DNA from: Pseudomonas sp. R37(2017)
Lineage (GTDB): Bacteria > Pseudomonadota > Gammaproteobacteria > Pseudomonadales > Pseudomonadaceae
Direction: 5' to 3'
Assembly: GCF_002113375.1 (NCBI RefSeq)
Contig: NZ_NEHO01000001.1
Coordinates: 280,950 to 344,949 of the forward strand
DNA: 64,000 nt
A program made the translations under genes and the position numbers. Position 1 is the first letter of the stretch. Each line of letters begins with the position of its first letter. Below the pieces are notes generated by a model. It did not search any database and was not told the origin of the DNA. It saw only the letters and a list, made by a program, of their open reading frames with translations. Below are positions 17,612 through 26,547 of the stretch, piece after piece.

Positions 17612-19273
17612 TCATGCCAGACGCTGCTCGCTGATCAGCGTCGGTCGCTCGCGAACAGAATGATCCTGCGTCGATGCCGGATAGTGCACATGAGGCGCTC
17701 GTTGCAAGGAGTTCCAGAGCGGCTCAACCACCGGAACACCTGTCAAACCGGACCGAACTGACAACGCGGTACCATCAACGGATCGCAGCCTGACCAGAGC
17801 GCGCCAGTTCTCATACAGGTCGCGGGCACTGAATGGATTGACGCAGAACAGCACATTCCAGGCAGCCAGGCCCTGTTCACCGATTGCGCTTTCGCAGAGC
17901 CCGGCCTGTTCGAGTTCGTCCCAGGCTGCCCCGTGCTGGCCAGAATGAGCCAACACCGCGAGATATAGAATCGCCAGCAACGAATTGCCCGAAGTGCCTT
18001 GTTGCAGGGCTCGACGAGCCATCGGCACGGCCGACTCGGGACTTGCGGCAAGCGTTATGCGCAGACGCAAGACCTGCGCCCGTACGCAATCGGGATCATG
18101 CCGCAGAGCATTGTCGATACTTTGCGCAGCCTGCGCGTTGCGCCGCCAGAACCAGTGATGCCAGGCATGAAAGTAATGAACGTCAGCCTGATCGGCAGCC
18201 AGCAGACAACGGTGGAAAAGCACCTGGGCCGCCTGTTCGCTGCCGCGCAGACTGGTGAGCAACGCCAGGCGAGTCAATGCAGGGATGTTGCCAGGGTCCA
18301 GGGCCAGGGCATTGGAAATCGCCGATTGTGCCTCATCGATTACCCGGTCCTGACAACACAGGCCGATCATTGCCTGCCCCAGCCACGCATCCGCCAAACC
18401 ACACCAGGACAGTGTGTACCCGGCATCGAGCTTCAGGCACTGGCGAAACTGTACCAGCGCATCGCGCAGACTTTGCGGGGTGTGCTGCTGCAGGCAGCAC
18501 AAACCACGCAGGTACGCCACCGCGGCCGGGTATGACGCGCAGGCATCACCCACCAGATGCAAGCCGGGAACACGCTGCGCAACCAGACACGTCAATGCCC
18601 CAAGCGCCGCCCCGGAATCACGGGCATCCAGTGTCTGCCCATGCAGCAGAGCGTGGTCGTGGCCACGGATCAACTCGACCGACCATTGCGGCTGATCGCT
18701 CGGGCCACTGCAACGCCCGCTCAAGCAGAAGTCCGCGGACAACTGCCCGATCAGCGACCGCACATCGACCGGTTGTGCACAAGCGGCTATCAAACCTGAA
18801 GGAATGACGTGCAATACCTCGCCGAACGCCAAGGTCAACTGACGGATCATCACATCCTGCAGGTCCAGCGCTGCCGCCTCCCCCAGATTGCGCAACGGCA
18901 GAACAGCCAGCGAAGGCGCCACAGTCCTCGCCTGATCCGGTGTGTCGAGTTCGACAACCGCACAGGCAAATCGATAGCCCTGGCCGTACACGGTCGCGAT
19001 GAAGTCCTTGTTTTCCCTGAGCAGCTTGCGCAATGCGTAAATGCAACGGGTCAACGATTCTTCGGCGGCATCCATCTCGGGCCACACATGGTCCAGCAAA
19101 TAATCCTTGCTGACGACCGAGCCCGCCGACCGCAGCAGCAGGCGCAGCACGCTCAACTCTTTGGGTGGGACGTGGACGCCCTCCCCGTCTCGCATCAGCG
19201 TTCCATCGCCTTGCAATAGCCAGTGATCGAAAACGAATGACTTGACCAGCGATTGATCAGTTGCACTGTCCAT
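17612..19273 (-). CDS. hilA: HilA-like OmpR/ToxR-family transcriptional regulator with TPR region
   Basis: The N-terminus (residues 10–110) is a winged-helix DNA-binding domain of the OmpR/PhoB type (VPPKELSVLRLLLRSAGSVVSKDYLLDHVWP…TVYGQGYRF). There is no receiver domain. A long C-terminal part follows with TPR-like helices (for example LSWCGLADAWLGQAMIG and the segment NIPALTRLALLTSLRGSEQAAQ). This is the domain plan of HilA, the master activator of SPI-1, and the length (553) is the same. Its place between iacP and prgH is that of hilA. No clear ribosome-binding site precedes the ATG at 19273. Target sites and inducing signals in this organism are unknown. Confidence 0.82.
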   Translation of the reverse strand: MDSATDQSLVKSFVFDHWLLQGDGTLMRDGEGVHVPPKELSVLRLLLRSAGSVVSKDYLLDHVWPEMDAAEESLTRCIYALRKLLRENKDFIATVYGQGYRFACAVVELDTPDQARTVAPSLAVLPLRNLGEAAALDLQDVMIRQLTLAFGEVLHVIPSGLIAACAQPVDVRSLIGQLSADFCLSGRCSGPSDQPQWSVELIRGHDHALLHGQTLDARDSGAALGALTCLVAQRVPGLHLVGDACASYPAAVAYLRGLCCLQQHTPQSLRDALVQFRQCLKLDAGYTLSWCGLADAWLGQAMIGLCCQDRVIDEAQSAISNALALDPGNIPALTRLALLTSLRGSEQAAQVLFHRCLLAADQADVHYFHAWHHWFWRRNAQAAQSIDNALRHDPDCVRAQVLRLRITLAASPESAVPMARRALQQGTSGNSLLAILYLAVLAHSGQHGAAWDELEQAGLCESAIGEQGLAAWNVLFCVNPFSARDLYENWRALVRLRSVDGTALSVRSGLTGVPVVEPLWNSLQRAPHVHYPASTQDHSVRERPTLISEQRLA

Positions 19274-19354
19274 ACTTTGAAATATCTCTATAGAAAGTTA
19301 CTCAAGCGCAATCAAGCCTGCGGGAGATCAGGCTCGAGACGACAAGCCGCGTGA

Positions 19355-19410
19355 CTATAGGAATTTGAGTAGGATGATTCCGTAGGATAGATAACTCTAT
19401 AGCGTAGGAA
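19355..19410 (-). promoter_or_regulatory. Repeated TAGGA motifs upstream of the hilA-like gene
   Basis: The AT-rich 263-bp gap 19274–19536 holds no gene. On the plus strand it carries TATAGGA at 19356, GTAGGAT at 19369, GTAGGAT at 19382 and GTAGGA at 19404, with spacings of 13, 13 and 22 bp (TCCTAC when read towards hilA). Repeats of this kind upstream of a regulator suggest a binding array or promoter region, but no known factor can be named. Confidence 0.4.
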
Positions 19411-19536
19411 AGTACGACATGAGCAGTAAGCTCTCTTTAACGATCAAGCTCCATCTGTGACCCGTAGAAAAAAAGCGATGCTCACAGAATCGACCCGTAC
19501 GCATTGCAATCGAAATGACAGAGCATTTTTAAACGC

Positions 19537-19791
19537 TCAACGGCATTTGCACACGCTCACCAAACGACAAATGTCACCGACCGTTCGCCACTGCGCCACA
19601 TCGACATCCGCCAGATCGATGCCAAACGCCTCATTGATGGACATGACAATCTCTACGACACCCACGGAATCAACGCACAAATCTTCCACCAGCCGTGAAT
19701 CCGACCTGATCGTCTGTCGATCAACCCGTAAATAAACCGACACCACCTGTATAACCTGACGTTCAAGATCATCACTCATGAAACCCGACAT
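19537..19791 (-). CDS. iacP: Acyl carrier protein, IacP type
   Basis: This 84-residue acyl carrier protein has the phosphopantetheine attachment motif DSVG (Ser42; most ACPs have DSL) within LVEDLCVDSVGVVEIVMSINEAFGI. The ATG at 19791 follows a strong GGAGG 5 nt upstream, which decides the start over Met codons on either side. In SPI-1, IacP lies after the sip genes and influences translocator or effector secretion. The position after sipD-like sctA and before the hilA-like gene matches. A housekeeping ACP would not be expected in this context. Confidence 0.85.
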   Translation of the reverse strand: MSGFMSDDLERQVIQVVSVYLRVDRQTIRSDSRLVEDLCVDSVGVVEIVMSINEAFGIDLADVDVAQWRTVGDICRLVSVCKCR

Positions 19792-19897
19792 TACGCCCTC
19801 CAACAAAAAATCCGGGCGCAACTCCAGCCTGGACAAGCCAGTGCCACGCCCGCATTAAGAATATTTTTCACTTTTACCGACAGGCGGCAGCTTCGCC

Positions 19898-20983
19898 TCA
19901 AAAAATCAACATGGCCTTCAACATATCTGCGAACTGATTCAGATGCGAAGACAATGTCTTGTTGAAGTTATCGTGATAAGAGTTGGCATTCGAATATTTC
20001 TGGGTAAAGGACTGCAATGTGTTCTTCATCCGCTCTTCCTGGGCATTGAAGCCGGTTTGCCAAGCCTGGAATCTGGCGGTATCCCAGGTAACCGACCCGC
20101 TTGATGGAAGACTGCCGCGCATACTCCATAACGGCCCGGTGTCTATGACTACGCAGTAACTGCCATCGGCATTTCGCTTGAGGCAACTTGCGGGCAGCCC
20201 CAACGCTTCTCGCCACTTTTCCGCTTCCGCCCGGCTCGTGCCTCCTTCTCCGGGTTTGGGAAACAGCACGGATGCAGAGCCTGGATGAGTGTACTTGTCG
20301 ATCAGGGCAGTGAGTGCGGCTCTAAGCGCGCCGGCATTCAACTTGACTTCCTTGCCCTCTTTGGCGCCTTCAATCCAGTCTTTCAATTTCGCGGTAATGT
20401 CCGCATTGAAGTCGGAAAAAAAGTTCGAATAGGCCGCGATGATATGTTCATAACCGGCCAGGTAACCGTTCTTGATCAGGTCAATCAGTTCGTGCAGCTT
20501 GTCAAAAAACTCATTCGAAGAATTAATTTCCTGATCGAACTCGTCAGCGATCTCGACCGGGATCGACATGTGTCTCAGCCCATCGAGAATACGATCTTTC
20601 TCATCGTAGAGTTGCTGACGTTGCTCCATTGGCAGCGTATCGACGCACAGGGTGAACACCGTTCCACTCTGCCGCATCTGATGTGTACATATCAGCGATC
20701 GAATATGTTTGGCCCGAATCTGCTCGACAAACTCGGCAGACGAAAAACTCTGCGCCAAAACCTCCGCGGGCGAGCCTTGAAGCTCTCCTGGAACGCCTGC
20801 GGGGCACCTGAGCGTGCTTTCAAGATGACGATTCAGCGTCTTTACCGAACGCTCGAGCAATTGCGCGAGGGAAAACCCGGCGTGGACCTCGACAGGCATT
20901 TCGGCAGGCAACGGCGTATCAACAATGGCATACGAACCGTCAGGGACGCTCTTTACCGGAAGTGGGGGCTCTGTGATTCTCAT
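19898..20983 (-). CDS. sctA: T3SS needle-tip protein SctA (SipD/IpaD type)
   Basis: The 361-residue hydrophilic protein resembles IpaD/SipD/BipD in length and layout. It has an N-terminal helical hairpin region (residues 35–120), a long central coiled coil (about 150–200 and the C-terminal helix 320–361) and a mixed middle domain (LFPKPGEGGTSRAEAEKWREALG and GSYCVVIDTGPLW). Tip proteins cap the needle and control translocator release. A GAGGA ribosome-binding site precedes 20983. The C-terminal helix ends in LNQFADMLKAMLIF, similar to the conserved end of the family. Confidence 0.88.
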   Translation of the reverse strand: MRITEPPLPVKSVPDGSYAIVDTPLPAEMPVEVHAGFSLAQLLERSVKTLNRHLESTLRCPAGVPGELQGSPAEVLAQSFSSAEFVEQIRAKHIRSLICTHQMRQSGTVFTLCVDTLPMEQRQQLYDEKDRILDGLRHMSIPVEIADEFDQEINSSNEFFDKLHELIDLIKNGYLAGYEHIIAAYSNFFSDFNADITAKLKDWIEGAKEGKEVKLNAGALRAALTALIDKYTHPGSASVLFPKPGEGGTSRAEAEKWREALGLPASCLKRNADGSYCVVIDTGPLWSMRGSLPSSGSVTWDTARFQAWQTGFNAQEERMKNTLQSFTQKYSNANSYHDNFNKTLSSHLNQFADMLKAMLIF

Positions 20984-20994
20984 GCTTTCCTCAC

Positions 20995-22065
20995 TTACAA
21001 GCTTCTAATGACTTCAAGGCGCGATTGAAAAAGCTGCATCACGATGTCCATGATTTTTTGCAAGAGCGCAGCATCGGCCGAATCTTTCTGACCGACCTCG
21101 TCACTCAGGCTTTTCTGGGTGTTTTGTGCACTCTGTTGCAGGACTTCTTTCTCCCGCGCCGCGTGCTCGGTCATACGAACCAGACTGGATACAACCTGAC
21201 CCAGGTTCATCGACAGGGTGCTGAGCAAGCGACCGATTTCCAGTTTCTTCTCAATGCCCTTGCTGCCCATCTGGCTCAGCCAGTCGGAAGTTTGGCCCAC
21301 CTTCTGCGCCTTGAGGATTTCCCCGTCGAACCATGCCTGCTCCTGAGGGGTCAAGGTCGAACCCTTGGATTTGAAATCGACTGAGGTCGACCGGCCGACA
21401 TCATCGAAGGTTTTTATCTTGCAGGTGGCTTGCGGGTCCCATTCATTGCGGGAACGCTGCTGCTCGAGGTCGCTCTTGATTTGTCCGGCATCCAGGGCAT
21501 TGCGTTTATGCAGGTTGATATCCGCATGTTTGAGCCCCAGACCTTGAGCCGTTTTCAAGAAGGCGGCACCGGCCATTACACCGGACACGGCGGCGGCGGT
21601 AACGGCACTGTAGAAAGCCGCATTGCCAGACTCGACAATGGCTGCGCCCTGGGCCTTGGCCGCCTCGGCAGCCATCACAGCAAAATGTCCACGCAGTTGA
21701 GCGTTGACGACCCTGGCGACGTTCAACGCAATAATTGCAGCGATCAATACATTGGCATGCTTTTCCCACGCGCCCGGATCGAACATCAGATCGTCGATCA
21801 CTTCATCCGGGAGCATCATCAAAGCCGAAGCGAAATCCTGCCAGTCCGCTTCACTGGGCTGGTGGGCGTCGATTGCGCTTTCGAGTTGCGCAGCCGTAGG
21901 GACGGTGAAGTCAATCTTCTTCAGTACCTGCTTCTCCGCGAGTTGATTGATTGCCTGAGCAGAAAGATGCTCCTGAGCGAAAAACGCGCTCAGACCGGCA
22001 TCTTTGACCGAATCGTCAGTCAATAGCGTTGACACAGGCCTGATCGTGGCTTGAATGGTAGGCAT
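20995..22065 (-). CDS. sctB: T3SS translocator SctB (SipC/IpaC type)
   Basis: The 356-residue protein has one hydrophobic membrane region in the middle (about residues 148–170, AAFYSAVTAAAVSGVMAGAAFL), a hydrophilic N-terminus and a helical C-terminal third, as in SipC/IpaC/BipC. With SctE it forms the pore in the host membrane; in Salmonella SipC also acts on actin, which cannot be judged here. AAGGA lies upstream of 22065. It follows sctE by 25 bp. Confidence 0.85.
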   Translation of the reverse strand: MPTIQATIRPVSTLLTDDSVKDAGLSAFFAQEHLSAQAINQLAEKQVLKKIDFTVPTAAQLESAIDAHQPSEADWQDFASALMMLPDEVIDDLMFDPGAWEKHANVLIAAIIALNVARVVNAQLRGHFAVMAAEAAKAQGAAIVESGNAAFYSAVTAAAVSGVMAGAAFLKTAQGLGLKHADINLHKRNALDAGQIKSDLEQQRSRNEWDPQATCKIKTFDDVGRSTSVDFKSKGSTLTPQEQAWFDGEILKAQKVGQTSDWLSQMGSKGIEKKLEIGRLLSTLSMNLGQVVSSLVRMTEHAAREKEVLQQSAQNTQKSLSDEVGQKDSADAALLQKIMDIVMQLFQSRLEVIRSL

Positions 22066-22090
22066 GACAAATTTCCTTCAATCAGTGAGT

Positions 22091-23860
22091 TCAAACGTGC
22101 CGGGCCATGTGCAGGCTCACGGTGTGACTGCGTTGCATGTCGGCAAAGACCTGTTCGATTTGTCGTGTACGGACCTGCATCGCCTGGCCGTAGTCTTCGA
22201 CCAGTCGAGTGAGGTAAGCCGAGATTTCTTCGCTGATCGCCATGCGTACGCGCACGTCGGCCAGGTGCTCGGCGGCCTGGGCCTGGTGATGGCCGCTGGC
22301 GACCTGCAAGCCACCCTGCACGGCCACGTTGCCGAACTCGGTGACGGCCTGGGCAATCTGCAGATTGGCTCCGTAACGCGCCAGGGACACGGCATCGGCA
22401 CCATGGGTGATGAAGCCGCGCAACTGGGTCAGCATCTGGGTCAACGAGTTACCGACCGATGAAACAGCCTGTTTGAACGCCTGCATGGCCGCGGGTGCGG
22501 CATTGGCAATCATCGAAGACAGTTTCGAGGCGATGGCGCCGACCATTGGCCCGATCACCTGTGCCCCGACCACGGCCACCAAGGCAACGGCAGCCAGTGT
22601 GGCGGCGATGCCCTGGATCATGCCGGCGATTTGCGCGATGTCCCTGGCGGTCTCCGGGTCGACGCCAAATGCCACCAGCAATTTTGTATAGATTTCGGTG
22701 AACAGCTTGATGGCTTCCTGCATGACCGTGGTCAGCGGCTTCATGGCTTCGGCCATGAACGACACACCGGTTGCCGACTGGACCGCGGCATCGGAAATCA
22801 TGATCGCCGCGCCAATCACACCCACCGCGATCAGCACCGGGTTGGCGGTCAACACGCCGGCGGCGATGGTCGCGACGGTCAAAATCGCACCGACGATTTT
22901 GCCGATGCAGCCCATGGTCTTCTGCAACGCCTCGGCCTTGCGGACTTCTTCCAGGTACTTTTCCGACTCAAGCTTCATGTGTTCCTGAAGCCTGGCTTGC
23001 AGTTCCAGAAACAGCTCTTGATTGACCTCCTCCTTGTTCTGCGCTGCATCACCCAGCAACTCGATGATCTTCAAGCGGTTCAGCAGTGCCAGTGCGCTGC
23101 TGTTCAGGGCCTTTTCGTTGGACTCCTTCACCGAAGGTCCGCCGAGCCCGGCTTCCTGCACCTTCACAGCCACCACCGCCAGTGTTCTGGCGCAAGCGTT
23201 GGCGATCTCGATCAGTTTCAGGTGGGCTTCGGTCGCCTTTTGCAGTGTTTGGGTATGCCCCGTCAGCTCACCCTTGAGCTTGTCGCGCAACGCCAGTTCA
23301 TCCGCGTACTCAGGTGACTCAGGATCCAGCCCCTCCAACCGTGCTTCACTCTCATCCAGCTGCCCCTGGACATGCCGAACCCGTTCCTGCAACCGATCGA
23401 GGTGTTCCTGGCTGCTCCCGACCCTGCCCTCGGCAGCCTCCAGCGCCTCGACGGCTTCAGCGTATTCAGCCGCCAGTTTTTCATGCCCTTGCTGCCTGGC
23501 ACCGGCCATGCTCTGCAGCATCGCCATGCGATTCTTCAGTTTGTTGACGTCGACCTCGCCGAGCAGCTCACTGATCATCGCCATCAACAGTGTGAACAGA
23601 TCACCATTGGTTTCCTGCTTGTTGCCGTCCGCGCGTGGTGGTGGAGCGTGCAGCACAGGCCGGCCCGAAATGGCGTTGGCCGCACCGTGTCGGTCTTCGT
23701 AGCTCACCGACATCATGTGGGCCAACGCTTCCTGGCCGGCCTTCCGGTAATCGGCCGTCCTGGCGACCTGACTGGCCGCCTCGCCATATTTCTCAAAGGC
23801 CTCGCTTCGACCTGCCGAGCCCGAAAATACCGGCCTTGGGGTGCTTCTGATTTCAGTCAT
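22091..23860 (-). CDS. sctE: T3SS translocator SctE (SipB/IpaB type)
   Basis: The 589-residue protein is close to SipB (593) in size and plan. It has a coiled-coil N-terminal half (about residues 85–250, with EALEAAEGRVGSSQEHLDRLQERV) and two hydrophobic segments (about 315–365, GCIGKIVGAILTVATIAAGVL… and 410–450, IAGMIQGIAATLAAVALVAVVG) that should insert into the host membrane. The C-terminus is helical. The ATG at 23860 overlaps the sicA stop by 8 bp, so chaperone and cargo are translationally coupled. Confidence 0.9.
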   Translation of the reverse strand: MTEIRSTPRPVFSGSAGRSEAFEKYGEAASQVARTADYRKAGQEALAHMMSVSYEDRHGAANAISGRPVLHAPPPRADGNKQETNGDLFTLLMAMISELLGEVDVNKLKNRMAMLQSMAGARQQGHEKLAAEYAEAVEALEAAEGRVGSSQEHLDRLQERVRHVQGQLDESEARLEGLDPESPEYADELALRDKLKGELTGHTQTLQKATEAHLKLIEIANACARTLAVVAVKVQEAGLGGPSVKESNEKALNSSALALLNRLKIIELLGDAAQNKEEVNQELFLELQARLQEHMKLESEKYLEEVRKAEALQKTMGCIGKIVGAILTVATIAAGVLTANPVLIAVGVIGAAIMISDAAVQSATGVSFMAEAMKPLTTVMQEAIKLFTEIYTKLLVAFGVDPETARDIAQIAGMIQGIAATLAAVALVAVVGAQVIGPMVGAIASKLSSMIANAAPAAMQAFKQAVSSVGNSLTQMLTQLRGFITHGADAVSLARYGANLQIAQAVTEFGNVAVQGGLQVASGHHQAQAAEHLADVRVRMAISEEISAYLTRLVEDYGQAMQVRTRQIEQVFADMQRSHTVSLHMARHV

Positions 23861-24344
23861 GCTCTGTCTCCGAACAATCCTTTTCAATGTGACTCAAGGT
23901 GTCTAGATACACCTGAGCCTGCTTGTGCAAATCGTCTTGCCTGTCCTGTTCCAGCACATACTCGAAACACAATCTGGCCTTGCCGATCTTGCCCAGCGCC
24001 AGATGACACTGGCCGCTGTGCAACATGGGCCGGTAGTCGTTCTTGCCTTGGGCGAAGGCGATCGCGTACAGGTCGATCGCTTTCTGGTGGTTCTGCTTGA
24101 GTTGATGTACGGCGGCCAATCCCATCCAGTAATGGCTGTTGTTGAAGTCGTAGATGCACAGGAAGTGGAAGAACTTTTCGGCATCGTCCAGACGTCCCTG
24201 TTCATAGAACTGAAAAGCGAAGGCATAGAGGCTGTTCATGTGCTCGTCACTGATGCCTTGTACGTCTTTCAACGCCACGCCACCGAGCACTGCATCCACG
24301 ACTTCCAGGGCCAGTTGTTCATCTTGTTGTTTGTCGCGACTCAT
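23853..24344 (-). CDS. sicA: T3SS translocator chaperone SicA (SycD/IpgC type, TPR)
   Basis: The 163-residue TPR protein (SicA has 165) starts MSRDKQQDEQLALEVVDAVLGG. It contains three TPR units (LYAFAFQFYEQGRLDDAEKF, YWMGLAAVHQLKQNHQKAIDLY and MLHSGQCHLALGKIGKARLCF). It should hold the translocators SctE/SctB in the cytoplasm. In SPI-1 it also works as co-activator with InvF, and an InvF homologue is present here. The ATG at 24344 is chosen because AGGAG lies 9 nt upstream; the GTG at 24353 would overlap that site. Confidence 0.92.
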   Translation of the reverse strand: MSRDKQQDEQLALEVVDAVLGGVALKDVQGISDEHMNSLYAFAFQFYEQGRLDDAEKFFHFLCIYDFNNSHYWMGLAAVHQLKQNHQKAIDLYAIAFAQGKNDYRPMLHSGQCHLALGKIGKARLCFEYVLEQDRQDDLHKQAQVYLDTLSHIEKDCSETEHD

Positions 24345-24358
24345 CGACCACACTCCTG

Positions 24359-24380
24359 AAAAACGTCAGCGCTGCTGACG
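24359..24380 (-). terminator. Hairpin plus T-run just before the sicA ribosome-binding site
   Basis: Read on the minus strand, CGTCAGC/GCTGACG (7 bp, loop AGC) is followed by TTTTT and then immediately by the CAGGAG ribosome-binding site of sicA. It has the form of an intrinsic terminator or attenuator at the end of the spa genes. There is no room for a promoter between it and sicA. Confidence 0.6.
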
Positions 24381-24463
24381 ACTGCATTGGGCCAAAGCGC
24401 TGGCGGGCACGCTGCCAAATTGCGCTCATGCCAACGTTCGGAAGAAAAAGAAAAAAGGAGAAC

Positions 24464-25498
24464 TCAGGCTTGCTCGACCTGTTCGAGCCAGATCAGCAAA
24501 CGCAGCACTTCTTCGATTTCCTGCACCTGAAGGAAGCTGTAGCGCTGGTGGGTCTTGAAGATCCGTCGGGCCAGGGCGATGTCGTTGATCACCGGCACGC
24601 CGACTTCCCTGGCATAGGCTCGTACCGCGAGGGCGCGTTGGTTGGTTTCCATCAGAGAGATGAATGGCAGCACGGTGATTTCCGGGCGGAAGTACACACC
24701 GATGGCAATGTGGGTGGGGTTGGCGATGATCATCCGCGAGCTGCGCACATCGGACTTGACCTGCTCTGACAGCAGCTCCCGATGCAGGTCACGACGGCGC
24801 CCCTTGATTTCCGGGTTGCCGTCCTGCTCCTTGTGCTCTCGCTTGACCGAATCCTTGTCCATCATTTGATCCTTCATGAACAGCCAGTACTCGCTGAGCG
24901 CATCGAGCACGACGATCAACAGGACACAGGCCAGAAACGCCAACACCAGTACCAGCAGCAAATGCCCCCAGACGGCGAACAGGTCGGGCGCCTGGATGAA
25001 CAGTTGGGCAAACAACAGTTGCCGCTGCGTGACCCAGACGATCCACAGCGCCATGGCAAAGCTGCCCAGGTACAGCAGCGCTTTGACCGTGTCCTTGACC
25101 GTGCGCAGGCTGAACAGTTTCTTGAAGCCATTGATCGGGTTCAACGCACCGAAATTGAGCTTCAGGGCCTCGCTGGCCAGGGCAAAGCCGCTTTGCAACA
25201 GCGCAGGCAATGCGCTGGTCAACACGCACACCAGCAGCAACGGCAGCAAAGCCTTGATTCCGAGCACCACCATCATCGCCGAGTACTTTTGCAGGTCGGC
25301 GTCGAAGTCGCTGGCGACGATGCGCCGATAGGCTTCCATGACCTCGAGCAATGAGCTGTTGAACACCATGAAGGTGATGCCGCAGAGGGTCAGGCAGGTG
25401 ACCACCAGATCCCTGGCCTTGAATGTCTGCCCTTTGCGTGATGCGTCGCGCAGTCGCTTGGCGGTGGGTTTCTCAGTCTTCGAGGCGCTGGACGACAT
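24464..25498 (-). CDS. sctU: T3SS export apparatus switch protein SctU (SpaS type)
   Basis: This 344-residue membrane protein has four membrane segments in residues 30–205 and a cytoplasmic autoprotease domain. The cleavage motif NPTH is intact at residues 260–263. SctU self-cleavage switches export from needle/rod substrates to translocators. The N-terminus (SKTEKPTAKRLRDASRKGQ) is typical of the family. The ATG at 25498 overlaps sctT by 26 bp. A gap of about 120 bp with a hairpin separates it from sicA. Confidence 0.95.
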   Translation of the reverse strand: MSSSASKTEKPTAKRLRDASRKGQTFKARDLVVTCLTLCGITFMVFNSSLLEVMEAYRRIVASDFDADLQKYSAMMVVLGIKALLPLLLVCVLTSALPALLQSGFALASEALKLNFGALNPINGFKKLFSLRTVKDTVKALLYLGSFAMALWIVWVTQRQLLFAQLFIQAPDLFAVWGHLLLVLVLAFLACVLLIVVLDALSEYWLFMKDQMMDKDSVKREHKEQDGNPEIKGRRRDLHRELLSEQVKSDVRSSRMIIANPTHIAIGVYFRPEITVLPFISLMETNQRALAVRAYAREVGVPVINDIALARRIFKTHQRYSFLQVQEIEEVLRLLIWLEQVEQA

Positions 25499-26279
25499 CG
25501 GCGGCCTCCCCGTCGCTGTCCAGATAGCGCTCCAGCCCATGGGATTGCATGCCCATGTGCAGTACTTCATCCGGCAGGTGCACGCCGAAATACAGCATCA
25601 ACACCACCAGCGCCACCAGGCTCTTGACCGTCAGCGACACCGAGAATGCGTTCATTTGCGGCGCGTACCGCGAGAGCAAGCCAAGCAAGGCTTCGCTGAC
25701 CAGCAGCGTGGCCACCACCGGTGCGGCGATCACCAGCGTCTTGCTCACCAGTGCATCGAGCAGGCTCAGGACTGATGGCAGGTGCATCTCGCAACCATTG
25801 ACCGGCGCGCAAATACGGTAGCTGTGGCCAACGGTTTCGAGCATCAGCAACATGCCGCCGCCTTCGAGATAAACCACCGCGGCGAACAACTGGAGAAAAT
25901 TTGCCAGCTCCGACGTATCGACGCCGTTGGCCGGGTCCACGGTACTGCTGAGCATTGCCCCGCGCTGGTTGTCGATCAGGTTGCCCATGGCGTGCAATAC
26001 CCAGAACGGCCAGCACAGCAGGCATCCAAGCAACACGCCGATGCCAGCCTCACGCAACACCAGACCAAAGAACGCCAGCCCATCGAGCGCCGGCAATGGC
26101 ACACCCACACAGGCCCAGAATCCCGTCGCCACCAGCACGATGACAGCCTGGCGTGGCACGCCCGTGAGCACGCCACTGTTGAGAAACGGCAACATGAAGA
26201 AAACCGGCGCCAGGCGTGCAACGCCGACAATGGCGGCAGCGAACCAGGCGTGCAGGTCAAAAAACAATGTCACCGCCAT
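25473..26279 (-). CDS. sctT: T3SS export apparatus protein SctT (SpaR type)
   Basis: The 268-residue polytopic membrane protein belongs to the FliR/SpaR family and is part of the export gate with SctR and SctS. Six or more hydrophobic stretches are seen, with the FliR-like LAPVFFMLPFLNSGVLTGVPRQ near the N-terminus. The start MAVTLFFDL at 26279 lies 4 bp after the sctS stop. An upstream in-frame Met would extend into sctS and is not used. Confidence 0.93.
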   Translation of the reverse strand: MAVTLFFDLHAWFAAAIVGVARLAPVFFMLPFLNSGVLTGVPRQAVIVLVATGFWACVGVPLPALDGLAFFGLVLREAGIGVLLGCLLCWPFWVLHAMGNLIDNQRGAMLSSTVDPANGVDTSELANFLQLFAAVVYLEGGGMLLMLETVGHSYRICAPVNGCEMHLPSVLSLLDALVSKTLVIAAPVVATLLVSEALLGLLSRYAPQMNAFSVSLTVKSLVALVVLMLYFGVHLPDEVLHMGMQSHGLERYLDSDGEAADVVQRLED

Positions 26280-26283
26280 CGCG

Positions 26284-26538
26284 CTAACCCAACGCCAGAC
26301 GAATGACTTCACGGCTGAAATCGAGCAGGGTTTCGCCATACCAGCCCGAAAGCAGGAACAGGCACGCGGCGACAGCCAACAGCTTGAAACCGAACGGCAG
26401 TGTCTGCTCCTGCAGTTGGGTCACGGTCTGAATCAACCCGACCACCAGGCCGACCACCGTGGCGACAATGATCGGCCAGGCCACCATCAACAGGATCAGG
26501 TACAGGGTTTTATTGCCGGCATAGACCAGATCGTTCAT
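26284..26538 (-). CDS. sctS: T3SS export apparatus protein SctS (SpaQ type)
   Basis: This 84-residue protein has two membrane helices (about residues 12–40 and 50–72), the FliQ/SpaQ pattern ([22 protein letters not shown]…[21 protein letters not shown]). Four copies are thought to assemble in the export gate. It lies between sctR and sctT with gaps of under 10 bp. Confidence 0.95.
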   Translation of the reverse strand: MNDLVYAGNKTLYLILLMVAWPIIVATVVGLVVGLIQTVTQLQEQTLPFGFKLLAVAACLFLLSGWYGETLLDFSREVIRLALG

Positions 26539-26547
26539 TGGCCGCCC

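Noticed and set aside
17443..17634. Small plus-strand open frame between sctD and the hilA-like gene
   Set aside because: It has no ribosome-binding site, overlaps the end of hilA and encodes no recognisable protein.
19521..19538. Imperfect GAGC…GCTC hairpin just after iacP as a terminator
   Set aside because: The stem contains a mismatch, is AT-rich and has no T-run on the minus strand.
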